Assembly (NCBI GenBank): GCA_039029315.1
Contig: JBCCGK010000043.1
Span: 1-64,000 of the forward strand
Reading direction: 5' to 3'
Origin: JBCCCJ01 sp039029315
GTDB taxonomy: Bacteria > Bacteroidota > Bacteroidia > J057
Length of the DNA: 64,000 nucleotides
Below, piece after piece: positions 9,217 through 17,240 of this stretch. The translations under genes were made by a program, and so were the position numbers. The notes beneath the pieces are model-generated. The model made no database searches. It saw nothing but the letters and a program-made list of their open reading frames with translations, and had not been told where the DNA came from. Numbering within the stretch: position 1 is the stretch's first letter; each line of letters starts with the position of its first letter.

Positions 9217-9235
9217 CAAAACTAACATTTTAGTT
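9217..9235 (-). promoter_or_regulatory. Promoter and operator of the BlaI gene
   Basis: On the minus strand 9224-9217 reads TAGTTTTG, a match to the -7 box TAnnTTTG, ending 13 bp before the ATG. It overlaps a perfect inverted repeat AACTAA-catt-TTAGTT (9220-9235). A palindrome over the -7 box is the expected position for an autorepressor site. Confidence 0.55.
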
Positions 9236-9300
9236 GGAGTTTTGCAAGGGGTTAATTTTCCATTGTAGAGTTGCAGGAATTGGGCTTATCTTTGGTCCCC

Positions 9301-9792
9301 ATGAGGCATCACCATTTATTCTCCCTGCTCCTCTTGCTTGTTGCTGCCCACTCCACCATGCTGTCTCAATCCAGAAATCACATCCTGCTGGAAATTGGAG
9401 GATATGGCATCCATTATTCGGTCAATTATCAACGAGTTCTGAAGCAAAGTCATGGCCGCCAATTTGAGGGAAGAATCGGGACTTGTATTTTACCTATAGG
9501 CATCGGTATACCTGCCGCACTGGGCTTTGTGCTCCGCCCTGGGCCTCATAAACTTCAGTTCAGTCTGGGTGGCAATGTGTTTGTAGATACCCGACAATTC
9601 GGTGGAACAGATATTTTTTTGTATCTGGGGACTGCGCTTGGGTATCGATTCGAACCCGGCAACCAACTGTGGTATGTCTTTGCTTCTGTCAATCCCATGC
9701 TCAAAACAGATCCGACACCTCATCGATTGATAGACCCTGATCCAATTGGTATTTTGTCCGGGGGATTGGGCATTGGGTGGAAACTGAAATGA
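9301..9792 (+). CDS. Secreted beta-barrel-like protein of unknown function
   Basis: Start placed at the ATG at 9301, which gives a clean signal peptide (MRHHHLFSLLLLLVAAHSTMLSQ); an in-frame ATG 30 bp earlier would add residues ahead of it. The mature part of about 140 residues has alternating strands rich in Gly and aromatics (FSLGGNVFVDTRQF, LYLGTALGYRFEPG, GGLGIGWKLK) as in small outer-membrane barrel proteins. No named family was recognised. It lies between divergent and convergent neighbours and is not in an obvious operon. Confidence 0.6.
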   Translation: MRHHHLFSLLLLLVAAHSTMLSQSRNHILLEIGGYGIHYSVNYQRVLKQSHGRQFEGRIGTCILPIGIGIPAALGFVLRPGPHKLQFSLGGNVFVDTRQFGGTDIFLYLGTALGYRFEPGNQLWYVFASVNPMLKTDPTPHRLIDPDPIGILSGGLGIGWKLK

Positions 9793-9793
9793 G

Positions 9794-9816
9794 GAATGGT
9801 CATCCGCAGACCATTC
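9794..9816 (+). repeat. REP-like hairpin after the barrel gene
   Basis: GAATGGTC-atccgca-GACCATTC begins one base after the stop codon. Its core resembles the two hairpins at 47568 and 47641. No T-run follows, so a classical terminator is unlikely; a second small stem CTCCAC-gg-GTGGAG follows at 9822-9835. Confidence 0.45.
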
Positions 9817-9863
9817 TCATCCTCCACGGGTGGAGAGCATTGATATTGTCCCTGCCCCTTATC

Positions 9864-10469
9864 TCAAGATTTCGAAAACATCTGATTCATCTCCTCAATA
9901 TGACCAAGAACTTCTTTTCTCCCTCTACCTTTCACGGCTGAAGTATGAACAAAATGCGGGACACGTTCCCAACTCTGAAGAATCGCTGCCTGATAGGCTT
10001 TCATGTTTTTGGAGAATTCCTTTTGGGTCAGCTTGTCTGTCTTGGTAAACAAAATGGTAAATGGCACAGCCTTCACTCCGAGAAATTCCAGGAACTCCAT
10101 GTCAATGGCCTGTGGCTTAACTCTGCTATCAATCAACACATAGAGATTCAGCAAATTCTCTCGTTTGAGCACATAATCCGTGATCATTTTGGCAAAAGTT
10201 GATCGCTTTTTTTTGGATGTTTTGGCATATCCATAACCCGGCAAATCCGCGAGATACCAGGAACCATTGATCAGGAAGTGATTGATTAACTGTGTTTTAC
10301 CTGGAGTTGAACTGGTTTTGGCGAGGTTCTTCCTTTCTACCAGGCAGTTGATCCAGGAGGATTTGCCAACATTGGACCGCCCAACAAAACCATACTCTGG
10401 ATAGTTAGAAGAAGGAAGCTGCTCGAAAGTAGCACTACTCTTGACAAATTTTGCTTGATGAATCTCCAT
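9864..10469 (-). CDS. engB: Ribosome biogenesis GTPase EngB (YihA/YsxC)
   Basis: GTP-binding protein needed for assembly of the large ribosomal subunit. G1 GRSNVGKSS, G2 region TSSTPGKTQ, G3 DLPGYGYA and G4 FTKTDK are all present, and GYGYAKTSKKKR is typical of the family. Start chosen at the ATG at 10469 (MEIHQAKFVKSSA), which matches the usual N-terminus; an upstream in-frame ATG at 10502 would add 11 residues. It is divergent from menG, an arrangement often seen with porT nearby in Bacteroidota. Confidence 0.95.
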   Translation of the reverse strand: MEIHQAKFVKSSATFEQLPSSNYPEYGFVGRSNVGKSSWINCLVERKNLAKTSSTPGKTQLINHFLINGSWYLADLPGYGYAKTSKKKRSTFAKMITDYVLKRENLLNLYVLIDSRVKPQAIDMEFLEFLGVKAVPFTILFTKTDKLTQKEFSKNMKAYQAAILQSWERVPHFVHTSAVKGRGRKEVLGHIEEMNQMFSKS

Positions 10470-10534
10470 AATAACTTGCTCTCTGCTCAATTCGCGTAAC
10501 ACTGACTACAAAAACGGTACTCTACACTTTTGTC

Positions 10535-10542
10535 TATATTTG
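10535..10542 (+). promoter_or_regulatory. -7 box TATATTTG for menG
   Basis: Matches TAnnTTTG and sits 18 bp before the TTG chosen as the menG start. An earlier in-frame TTG at 10540 overlaps the box itself and so is unlikely to be translated. No clear -33 element. Confidence 0.5.
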
Positions 10543-10560
10543 TACAAAAATACATCAATC

Positions 10561-11289
10561 TTGAATACTCCAATCACTCCTTATCAACAAACTGATGCTT
10601 CCAAGAAGGAACAGGTGACAAAAATGTTTGACAATATCGCACCCAGCTATGATTTGTTGAACCGCCTTCTCTCTCTTGGGATCGATATGCAATGGCGAAA
10701 GATAGCAATCAAACGGCTACAACCCTATCAGCCGAAACTCGTCGTAGACATCGCTACCGGAACAGGAGATTTTGCCGTTGTGGCACGCAAATTACAAGCA
10801 GACAAAATCATTGGCATCGATATTTCTCCTGAGATGTTGGAGGTGGGGAAAGAAAAGATGAAGCGGAAAGGGCTGGAAGATCTTGTGGAGATGCAAATTG
10901 GCGACTCTGAAGCATTACAATTGGCTGATAACACAGTGGATGCCATTACAGTCGGATTTGGGGTGAGAAATTTCGAGAATCTGCCAAAAGGATTGTCCGA
11001 AATACGAAGGGTTCTAAGACCAGGTGGAGCCGTCGCTATCCTTGAGCCCTCCTACCCTACCCGATTTCCGCTTAAGCAATTGTTTAATTTTCATTTCAGG
11101 GTACTCACCCCATTCCTGGGAAAATTGATTTCTGGTGATAATTCTGCCTATTCCTATCTGTCAGATTCTGTCAAGGCTTTTCCCAATGGAGAGGATTTTC
11201 TGGAAATCTGTAGAGAAGTTGGGTATAGCAAAGCTACCTATCATCCCTTGACATTTGGGATTTGCTCTATGTATCTCCTTGAGAAGTAG
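10561..11289 (+). CDS. menG: Demethylmenaquinone/ubiquinone methyltransferase MenG/UbiE
   Basis: SAM-dependent C-methylation that finishes menaquinone synthesis. Family signatures: KKEQVTKMFDNIAPSYDLLNRLLS at the N-terminus, the SAM loop VVDIATGTGDFAVVA, DNTVDAITVGFGVRNFENLPKG and the C-terminal LTFGICSMYLLEK. No ATG is available before the conserved region; the TTG at 10561 gives a normal-length N-terminus and lies just after a -7 box. It is followed by the PorT pair, a neighbourhood conserved in the phylum. Confidence 0.93.
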   Translation: MNTPITPYQQTDASKKEQVTKMFDNIAPSYDLLNRLLSLGIDMQWRKIAIKRLQPYQPKLVVDIATGTGDFAVVARKLQADKIIGIDISPEMLEVGKEKMKRKGLEDLVEMQIGDSEALQLADNTVDAITVGFGVRNFENLPKGLSEIRRVLRPGGAVAILEPSYPTRFPLKQLFNFHFRVLTPFLGKLISGDNSAYSYLSDSVKAFPNGEDFLEICREVGYSKATYHPLTFGICSMYLLEK

Positions 11290-11462
11290 GAGAACTGCCT
11301 CTTTCAGGCTCTATGGCAGGCAGGGTTCGCTGATCTTGTCTCCAAGATTTTTGGGACTTCTTGCAACCCAAGAGCGGATTTGTTCGTTATTCCTGTATCT
11401 TCCACCAAATATCTATTTAACTATCGAATAACTCTACGCCACAAAATCAATCCAAGTATTGC

Positions 11463-12164
11463 ATGGCTAGTCAGTTATTTGTCCGCGTATCTTCTTGTTT
11501 CCTCTTGTTGGTTTGCCTACAATCAACAGTCTCTGCACAGCATTACCTCAATGCGCATCCATTTGATTTCAAACGGTTTAATCTCGGACTCCTCATGGGA
11601 TTGACCTACAATTCCTACAACCTCAAGGAGCAAATCAATATTCTGGATGATGGCGTACTGCTGGAACAAATTCGAATTCAACCAATGTATGGCCTCAACA
11701 TTGGCATGATCACGAATCTGCGACTCCACAAGCAGGTAAGTCTACGCATGATTCCAACCATCTCCCTGGAACAAAGAAACTTTGATTACAATTTTGCCAA
11801 AGATTCGTCAGTGGTTCGACAGATAGAAGCCTCTTATGTGAATTTTCCGCTGATGTTTCAATTCAAAACCAAGTACTACAAGGCTACAAGGGTGTATGTT
11901 CTGGCGGGAGCTCAATATGGAGTGAATTTTGCCAGCAACGAAAAAGTGAGAAATGATCCCAATCTTCTAAAAATCTCCAGACATGATTTCAGTCTTACTT
12001 TCGGTGCTGGGCTGAATATTTATGGGGAGAAAATACGGGTATCTCCTGAGATCGTGTATTCTTTGGGGCTCATGAATATCTATCGACCAGAAGCTACCAG
12101 TCATCCTTATGCGATCGAACAACTGATGAGTCAAGTCCTCGCCTTGAATATCAACTTCGAATAA
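11463..12164 (+). CDS. porT: PorT-family outer-membrane beta-barrel protein, copy 1
   Basis: 233 residues with a signal peptide (MASQLFVRVSSCFLLLVCLQSTVSAQ). The body follows the PorT pattern I know from the T9SS: FDFKRFNLGLLMGLTYNSYNLK, the block NIGMITNLRLHKQVSLRMIPTISLEQRNFDY, ASYVNFPLMFQFKTKYYKATRVYVLAGAQYGVNFAS, HDFSLTFGAGLNIYG and a C-terminal strand ending in Phe-Glu. PorT is a barrel component needed for type IX secretion. The position after menG/engB is the usual one. Its tandem neighbour is of identical length. Confidence 0.8.
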   Translation: MASQLFVRVSSCFLLLVCLQSTVSAQHYLNAHPFDFKRFNLGLLMGLTYNSYNLKEQINILDDGVLLEQIRIQPMYGLNIGMITNLRLHKQVSLRMIPTISLEQRNFDYNFAKDSSVVRQIEASYVNFPLMFQFKTKYYKATRVYVLAGAQYGVNFASNEKVRNDPNLLKISRHDFSLTFGAGLNIYGEKIRVSPEIVYSLGLMNIYRPEATSHPYAIEQLMSQVLALNINFE

Positions 12165-12473
12165 GAAAGGAATTCGAAGCTATTATTCGGGTTTTTCTCG
12201 TCAAAGGAAATAAGAGAAAGAAGCAATGCGTTCCTTTCATAGAGATTGTTTGACAAGCTTGATTGACAGTGTCAACCTCCAATATTCACACAATCTCCCA
12301 GGGGTAAATCAAACATATGCACGTTTTTTTGGGACAAATTGGGCAGATGTCTTTTCTCATTGCCTCAATGTCTTGAAATTTGCAACTTTGCTTATGATTT
12401 TAATGTTCCATATTTTAATTTAAAGGACAAAATATCGAGCAGATGTACTTTACGTGATCTAGATTGATTTTAC
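12165..12473. other. Gap between the two porT-like genes
   Basis: 309 bp. The last 80 bp are AT-rich (around 12390-12435) and probably hold a promoter for the second copy, but no clean TAnnTTTG was found. A short frame at 12226-12423 has no protein-like features. No T9SS or mobile-element remnant was seen. Confidence 0.4.
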
Positions 12474-13175
12474 ATGACCAGTAAACAAATCATTCGTATT
12501 ATCGGCATTGCGACACTTCTGATTTGCATGCATGGAGGGCTTCAGGCTCAAAAATATGGGAATGCTCATCCGTTTGACTTCAAACGATTCAATTTGGGAT
12601 TCTTGATGGGATTGAATTACAATTCCTACAATCTCAAGGAGCAAATCAATGTCCTGGATGAAGGAATATTATTGGAACGGATCAGGGTCTTGCCCAAATA
12701 CGGGCTCAATCTGGGAATGATCACCAATATGAGTCTTCACAAACAGGTCAGCCTCAGGTTTGTCCCGACCATTTCTTTGGAACAACGAGATTTCGATTAT
12801 CACTTTGCGGGTGATTCTGTGATCGTCCGCAAGATTGAGGCCTCGTATTTGAATCTGCCTGTCATGTTCCAATTCAAGACCAAATACTATCGAGCAACAC
12901 GTGTCTATGTGCTGACAGGTGCGCAGTTGGGGATCAATCTGGCGAGTAACAAAAAGGTGAGAAATGATCCCAATCTTCTGAAAATCACTACACATGATTT
13001 CAGCCTGACTTTTGGTGCTGGCGTCAATCTCTATGGAGATCGCATCAAACTTTCTCCCGAAATTCTATATACCGTTGGCTTATTCAATATCTACCAGCCG
13101 GAATTCACCAGTCATCCATTCGCGATCGAACGACTGACCAGCCAGGTGATTGCCATTAATGTGAATTTTGAATAA
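12474..13175 (+). CDS. PorT-family outer-membrane beta-barrel protein, copy 2
   Basis: 233 residues, the same length as the preceding gene and colinear with it throughout: signal peptide ending GGLQAQ, then FDFKRFNLGFLMGLNYNSYNLK, GMITNMSLHKQVSLRFVPTISLEQRDFDY, MFQFKTKYYRATRVYVLTGAQLGINLAS and ITTHDFSLTFGAGVNLYGD. Roughly two thirds of positions look identical, so this is a tandem duplication, not recent enough to be near-identical. Whether both copies serve the same T9SS translocon or one is specialised cannot be told from sequence. Confidence 0.78.
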   Translation: MTSKQIIRIIGIATLLICMHGGLQAQKYGNAHPFDFKRFNLGFLMGLNYNSYNLKEQINVLDEGILLERIRVLPKYGLNLGMITNMSLHKQVSLRFVPTISLEQRDFDYHFAGDSVIVRKIEASYLNLPVMFQFKTKYYRATRVYVLTGAQLGINLASNKKVRNDPNLLKITTHDFSLTFGAGVNLYGDRIKLSPEILYTVGLFNIYQPEFTSHPFAIERLTSQVIAINVNFE

Positions 13176-13180
13176 GCGAC

Positions 13181-15427
13181 CTATTCCAAATCTTTGGGGA
13201 TAGATACGACCAACTCCAATCGTCGATTGAGATTGTTTCGCTCGACTTTGCTGAGGTCAGGATTGCTCTCTTCCGTCACCAGGGGTTGATTGGGACCAGC
13301 TCCCATGATGGTGATCCGATCCGGGGAGATTCCTCCCTTGATCAATTCATCTGCCGCATTCTTGGCTCGGTCTGCACTAATGAAGATATTTGTGCTAACA
13401 TTCCCATTGGCCGCGGGATTCCGGCTGGGCCCAATTCTGCGAGAACCAGTACGGTCGGTCGTTGTGTGCACCTGAACCAGGACTTCATATTTTTCAAATT
13501 TTTCCTGAGACATGACCCTTGCAACTGCACGAACCAGATCTCTATTGGTTCCCGATAGAGCCACAATGCTACTGCTAAAGACATACAGCCGAATGTGCAG
13601 TTCATCATATCGTTTGAGGATCTTCCATTTACGATTTTGGGGAAAAGGTTCCAGTTTTTCTTCCAACTCCTTGATCAATGGCACATAATTGAAACTGGCG
13701 ATGTCCCTTTCTACCTGATCGGTATCCTTGTTTTTCCATTCCTCCAACAATTGGGTCCATTCCTTCTCGGATGCACCAAAAAATCCCTTAGCGATATCTG
13801 TTTGCTGTCTGAGGCTATCTTTTTGTCGGATCAATTCCAACTCTCTGGCTTCCAACTTGTTGTTGGCTTGTTCCAGTTCTTTTCCTTTCTTGTCCTCGTC
13901 ATACCAGAATTTCACCAACAATAACAGCAACAGAATCACAACGCCCAGGAATGTTGCCAAATTTCTTCTCCGAGATTTTTCCATTTCCAGTTCACGAAGA
14001 CGATTTCGTTCTTCCCTGGCTTTTTTCTCTGTTTCCAGCCGTTGCTCGATTGCATGTTGTTTTTCCTGATATCTCCTTTCCTGATCCTCTTCGGCAAGTC
14101 TTTCTGCCTTAGCTTCAAGAATTGGCTCGATCAAGGTATCATGGCTCACTTCATAACTATGTCCTTCCTGATTGTTGGACACTCGACGAATAATTCTTGT
14201 GGCCTCCAGTTTCTCCAGAACGGGCCTTTTTTGATCAGCTTCGAGACTTTTGATCGAGGCAACATCCATGCTGATCCTTCTGCCTTCTGCAATCAGTTCT
14301 TCCTCTATCAAGACCCTAGCTGAACGGGTGATCTCAGGATCTCCGAGGCTAGCAATTTGTTCATCATAATATCGTCTAAGGATGTTGCTGAAGTCTGCCC
14401 GAATGTCAGTAACATCTGCCCGAATGCCACTGCCATCTTCTTCATGAATTTTGAACTGAAATTGATCTTCCTCCTTGACGGATTGAGGATCTTTCAGGAA
14501 TTCGAGCAGTTTTTCCTCAATGTTGCGGCAAATGATTTGCAACTGAAATCCCTCCACGCGCTTGGTATCATTGGCAGTCAGGAAATCCAGGATTTTGGCA
14601 GATGCTTTTTTCGAATAATGAAATGGTGGAGAGCTAAAGTCTCCCTCAATCACAGCTGGCTCTTCTATCGCCTCCCTCGCTTGCTCTCTCGAAAAGGGTT
14701 CGAGGATAAGGGAATGCATCATCATCTCCGGCAAATAATCTGAAAAACGATCCAGAAGATTGAAGCGATCAGACCGAATGGCGATCAGTATTTTCACTGG
14801 AACAGCTGCATTCATGATGTCTTTCATCCCTTCTTTCTCCATTGCTGCCTTCATTTCTTCATTTACCACCATCTCCCGCCTCATGGTCTTCTTGACCTCA
14901 GCAGGAATCCGTGCATTGTAGAGATCTGCCAATTGTCTACCGAAGGTATCTACTTCTTTTTCTGGATAGGTAAACAATTCTTCAAATTGGTCTAGGATCA
15001 ACAAATATCCCTGTTTAGGGTCTCCTCCATCGGCTAATTGTCGACTTTTCAGCACTTGCCAAACATCAAGAGTTTTGACAGGTAATGAATCTACGAAACT
15101 TTCCTTTCTTGGGATATTTTCGCTGAATACGTCGAACAAATATCGAGGGGCTTTAGGGGTAAAGCTCCTAAATCGAATTGGCAAAGGGGTATATTGAATG
15201 CCTTCTTTAGAAGAACTTGCGGCCTCTTTGTTCCCTTCCATCAGCGGCAACATCCCTGCATTGATCATGGAGGTCTTTCCGAGGCCGGATTTGCCATGAA
15301 GGACTACCAGATTCTCCAGCCGTAAATATCGACTCAGTTGCTTGATATCATCGCTTCGACCAAAGAACACACGGGATTCTTCCTGAGAAAATGGCTTGAC
15401 GCCGGGATATCGATACAGTTGGCTCAT
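13181..15427 (-). CDS. Membrane-spanning STAND NTPase (nSTAND1-like) with C-terminal OmpA domain
   Basis: 748 residues. The N-terminus YRYPGVKPFSQEESRVFFGR is the typical entry of nSTAND P-loop NTPases. Walker A GKSGLGKTS (45-53), Walker B LLILDQFEEL (142-151), sensor-like IAIRSDRF (215-222) and a winged-helix-like end with EVSHDTLIEPI (426-436). Then a charged coiled coil (about 440-488), one membrane helix (490-507), a second coiled coil (510-545) and an OmpA-like peptidoglycan-binding domain (about 612-742; HTTTDRTG, SADRAKNAADELIKGGI, NNLNRRLELV). The expected topology is NTPase inside and OmpA domain in the periplasm. It lies 91 bp downstream of the SIR2-like gene on the same strand. STAND proteins are signal-triggered switches in immunity and cell death; here the OmpA end would tether the switch to the wall. 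The target and trigger are unknown. Confidence 0.85.
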   Translation of the reverse strand: MSQLYRYPGVKPFSQEESRVFFGRSDDIKQLSRYLRLENLVVLHGKSGLGKTSMINAGMLPLMEGNKEAASSSKEGIQYTPLPIRFRSFTPKAPRYLFDVFSENIPRKESFVDSLPVKTLDVWQVLKSRQLADGGDPKQGYLLILDQFEELFTYPEKEVDTFGRQLADLYNARIPAEVKKTMRREMVVNEEMKAAMEKEGMKDIMNAAVPVKILIAIRSDRFNLLDRFSDYLPEMMMHSLILEPFSREQAREAIEEPAVIEGDFSSPPFHYSKKASAKILDFLTANDTKRVEGFQLQIICRNIEEKLLEFLKDPQSVKEEDQFQFKIHEEDGSGIRADVTDIRADFSNILRRYYDEQIASLGDPEITRSARVLIEEELIAEGRRISMDVASIKSLEADQKRPVLEKLEATRIIRRVSNNQEGHSYEVSHDTLIEPILEAKAERLAEEDQERRYQEKQHAIEQRLETEKKAREERNRLRELEMEKSRRRNLATFLGVVILLLLLLVKFWYDEDKKGKELEQANNKLEARELELIRQKDSLRQQTDIAKGFFGASEKEWTQLLEEWKNKDTDQVERDIASFNYVPLIKELEEKLEPFPQNRKWKILKRYDELHIRLYVFSSSIVALSGTNRDLVRAVARVMSQEKFEKYEVLVQVHTTTDRTGSRRIGPSRNPAANGNVSTNIFISADRAKNAADELIKGGISPDRITIMGAGPNQPLVTEESNPDLSKVERNNLNRRLELVVSIPKDLE

Positions 15428-15518
15428 TGTAGTGTTTGAATGTTCTGCAAATTGGAGTGGTATGCAAGATCAGGGCTGATGAAAGATGCTGTTGGCACAG
15501 TTCGATTGTTAGCAGGCC

Positions 15519-16640
15519 CTATGATTCGAGGTTTTCAGCAATTCCTAATAAGGCATTAACAATTTTGTTCAGTTCCAAATCGAAATCATCCTTGGCAATG
15601 GTTCCTTTGTTCTGATTGCTGATCAATCCATTGTATCTACGTGAGAGCAACACCACTTCTGTAAAGAGGTCGTTGTCTTCTATTTCTTGTGAGTAATTGT
15701 CCAAAAAATCAATGGCTTCCTCCACTTCGCTTTTCTTGAGCAAATTGCTGACTTGTTGAAAAGGGGTAAGTTGTCCTGCATCGGCTTCTGGCTCACGAAG
15801 AATTCCATCCTTCTGGCATCTCTCATGTAGCTCATTAACAAAATCTATAACATTGGCATCCACAAAATCCAGCTTGAAATTGGACGCAAAAAACTCCCTT
15901 GTGTCCAACTTCAGATTGTCCACCCGCCATGCGTGAGCATAAGAGATCTCCTTTTTGTGGGACTTGAACAAGCGCAACAGAATTTTCATATACCAGCTCT
16001 CAAAATCAAAGCCCAGAAAAATCAAATTATAGGCATCTACAATCTTCTCTTTCAATGGCAAAGGAAGTGGTTTTGAGCTCAGGATCGAAAATATAAAATC
16101 AAACAAGCTATCATGGGTGAGGACCAAAGAATCCTCATCATCCAATCGACCAAACAAGTTGTAAATCAGAGGCATTTCCTTTGTGGGTGCTGTCTCTAAT
16201 TCGGGATTTTTTTTGTAATTGTAGTGAGCAAACTGATGGCCAATCCCTTGCTGATCAAAGGCTGTATGGATCAGCATGTCTGGCGAAGTTGAGATGATCA
16301 ATGGTAGGGGAATGCAGGAAAGCTTGCTATACACTTCATGCGGATTGTCTTGTGAATAAGCAGTCCTGGTCAAGTCAGACAAGGTCTTTCGCCATCCCCT
16401 CTTTTGTGTAATCTGATTTCCCAGCGAGAACAGTTTCTCAGGATTTTCCTCTACGTTGACTTCCAGGTATTCTTCCAATAAAGAACATAATTTATCATGT
16501 AGATTTTCTCCTTCCTTCCCAATAATTGCGCCTGGACCCAGTACAAGAATGCAAGCTTCTCGTTCTAAAGATGCTAGAATTTCATTCCAGTCCTCCTCAC
16601 TCATTGACCGATTTTGCCGTTTGGCGTCGGTATCACTCAT
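15519..16640 (-). CDS. SIR2-like protein with a C-terminal effector-associated-type domain
   Basis: 373 residues, soluble. The N-terminal two thirds follow the SIR2-like fold of bacterial defence proteins: glycine loop VLGPGAIIGKEG (33-44), ISTSPDMLIHTAF (116-128, the TTNxD position), PLIYNLFGRLDDEDSLVLTHDSL (157-179) and LIFLGFDFESWYMKILL (206-222). The catalytic His expected in the HG motif reads Phe (NLFG), so NAD hydrolysis is not certain. After a linker, residues 296-372 form a small helical module (LLKKSEVEEAIDFLDNY, RRYNGLISNQNKGTIAKDDF, LNKIVNALLGIAENL) resembling effector-associated domain EAD11, which pairs effectors with STAND or protease partners. It is the first gene of a unit with the STAND-OmpA gene. 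Family knowledge suggests NAD-depleting abortive defence; this is inference. Confidence 0.75.
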   Translation of the reverse strand: MSDTDAKRQNRSMSEEDWNEILASLEREACILVLGPGAIIGKEGENLHDKLCSLLEEYLEVNVEENPEKLFSLGNQITQKRGWRKTLSDLTRTAYSQDNPHEVYSKLSCIPLPLIISTSPDMLIHTAFDQQGIGHQFAHYNYKKNPELETAPTKEMPLIYNLFGRLDDEDSLVLTHDSLFDFIFSILSSKPLPLPLKEKIVDAYNLIFLGFDFESWYMKILLRLFKSHKKEISYAHAWRVDNLKLDTREFFASNFKLDFVDANVIDFVNELHERCQKDGILREPEADAGQLTPFQQVSNLLKKSEVEEAIDFLDNYSQEIEDNDLFTEVVLLSRRYNGLISNQNKGTIAKDDFDLELNKIVNALLGIAENLES

Positions 16641-16706
16641 ATCAATAGTTGATTGTCATGTGTGGCTATTAATGTATCAACAAAGCCAATATAGAAAAAA
16701 ACTATG

Positions 16707-17240
16707 TTATTGTAAGTGAGTGATCTGCAAACTCTGTTGATATGCGCCAAGGGTCTGTAAATTTTTAGAAGAAGGATCACTTACAAGAATTCGAAATAGC
16801 AACAATCCAGTTTTTGAAGGGGAAGGAAGAAGCATCGCTCCTTCGGGGAGTTTCGGTGGTATGGGCATCCCTTCCTCCATCAAGATGAGCTCAAGGTTCG
16901 ACTGAGGGAGATCCCTGTCATTGATGATTGCGGTATTGACGGTATTGGGCTTGTACAAGGCCAAGGACCAATAGGAAGTATCGGGCAAGTGACCTGTGAG
17001 TCTCAAAGGCCCCTGATCCAAATTATAGTGACACGTTACATACAGAAAATCAGGATTGGGTTTGACTACCACCTTTGATTCAGCAGAGGGTAATTTCGCA
17101 GCATAACAGATGTTGTCTCCAGGGGAAACAGCTGCCTCAACAACCTTAAATACCAGAGATGGATATCCATACAGCATCCCAAAAAATCCCAGGATGATTC
17201 CCCCTACCAAGCCTCCGATTTCAAGCCATTTTTTCTTCAT
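16707..17240 (-). CDS. Small membrane protein, DUF1254-like
   Basis: Start set at the ATG at 17240, which overlaps the stop of the upstream gene (ATGA) and opens with a signal anchor (MKKKWLEIGGLVGGIILGFFGMLYGY). The periplasmic part has VVVKPNPDFLYVTCHYNLDQGPLRLTGHLPD, a match in pattern to the start of DUF1254 domains (VRPNxDTLYSSAxLDLsxGPV). The larger DUF1254/DUF1214 proteins of other bacteria carry both parts in one chain; here the other part is encoded by the preceding gene. Function unknown; the link to the acyl-CoA dehydrogenase operon hints at lipid or hydrophobic substrate metabolism. Confidence 0.6.
   Translation of the reverse strand: MKKKWLEIGGLVGGIILGFFGMLYGYPSLVFKVVEAAVSPGDNICYAAKLPSAESKVVVKPNPDFLYVTCHYNLDQGPLRLTGHLPDTSYWSLALYKPNTVNTAIINDRDLPQSNLELILMEEGMPIPPKLPEGAMLLPSPSKTGLLLFRILVSDPSSKNLQTLGAYQQSLQITHLQ

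Noticed and set aside
10531..10549. MarR-type operator before menG (TTGTCTATATTTGTACAA)
   Set aside because: It only partly matches TTGTCTATACAA and is explained by the -7 box TATATTTG followed by TACAA.
12226..12423. 65-codon frame between the two PorT-like genes
   Set aside because: No ribosome site, no protein-like composition, and it lies where a promoter for copy 2 is expected.
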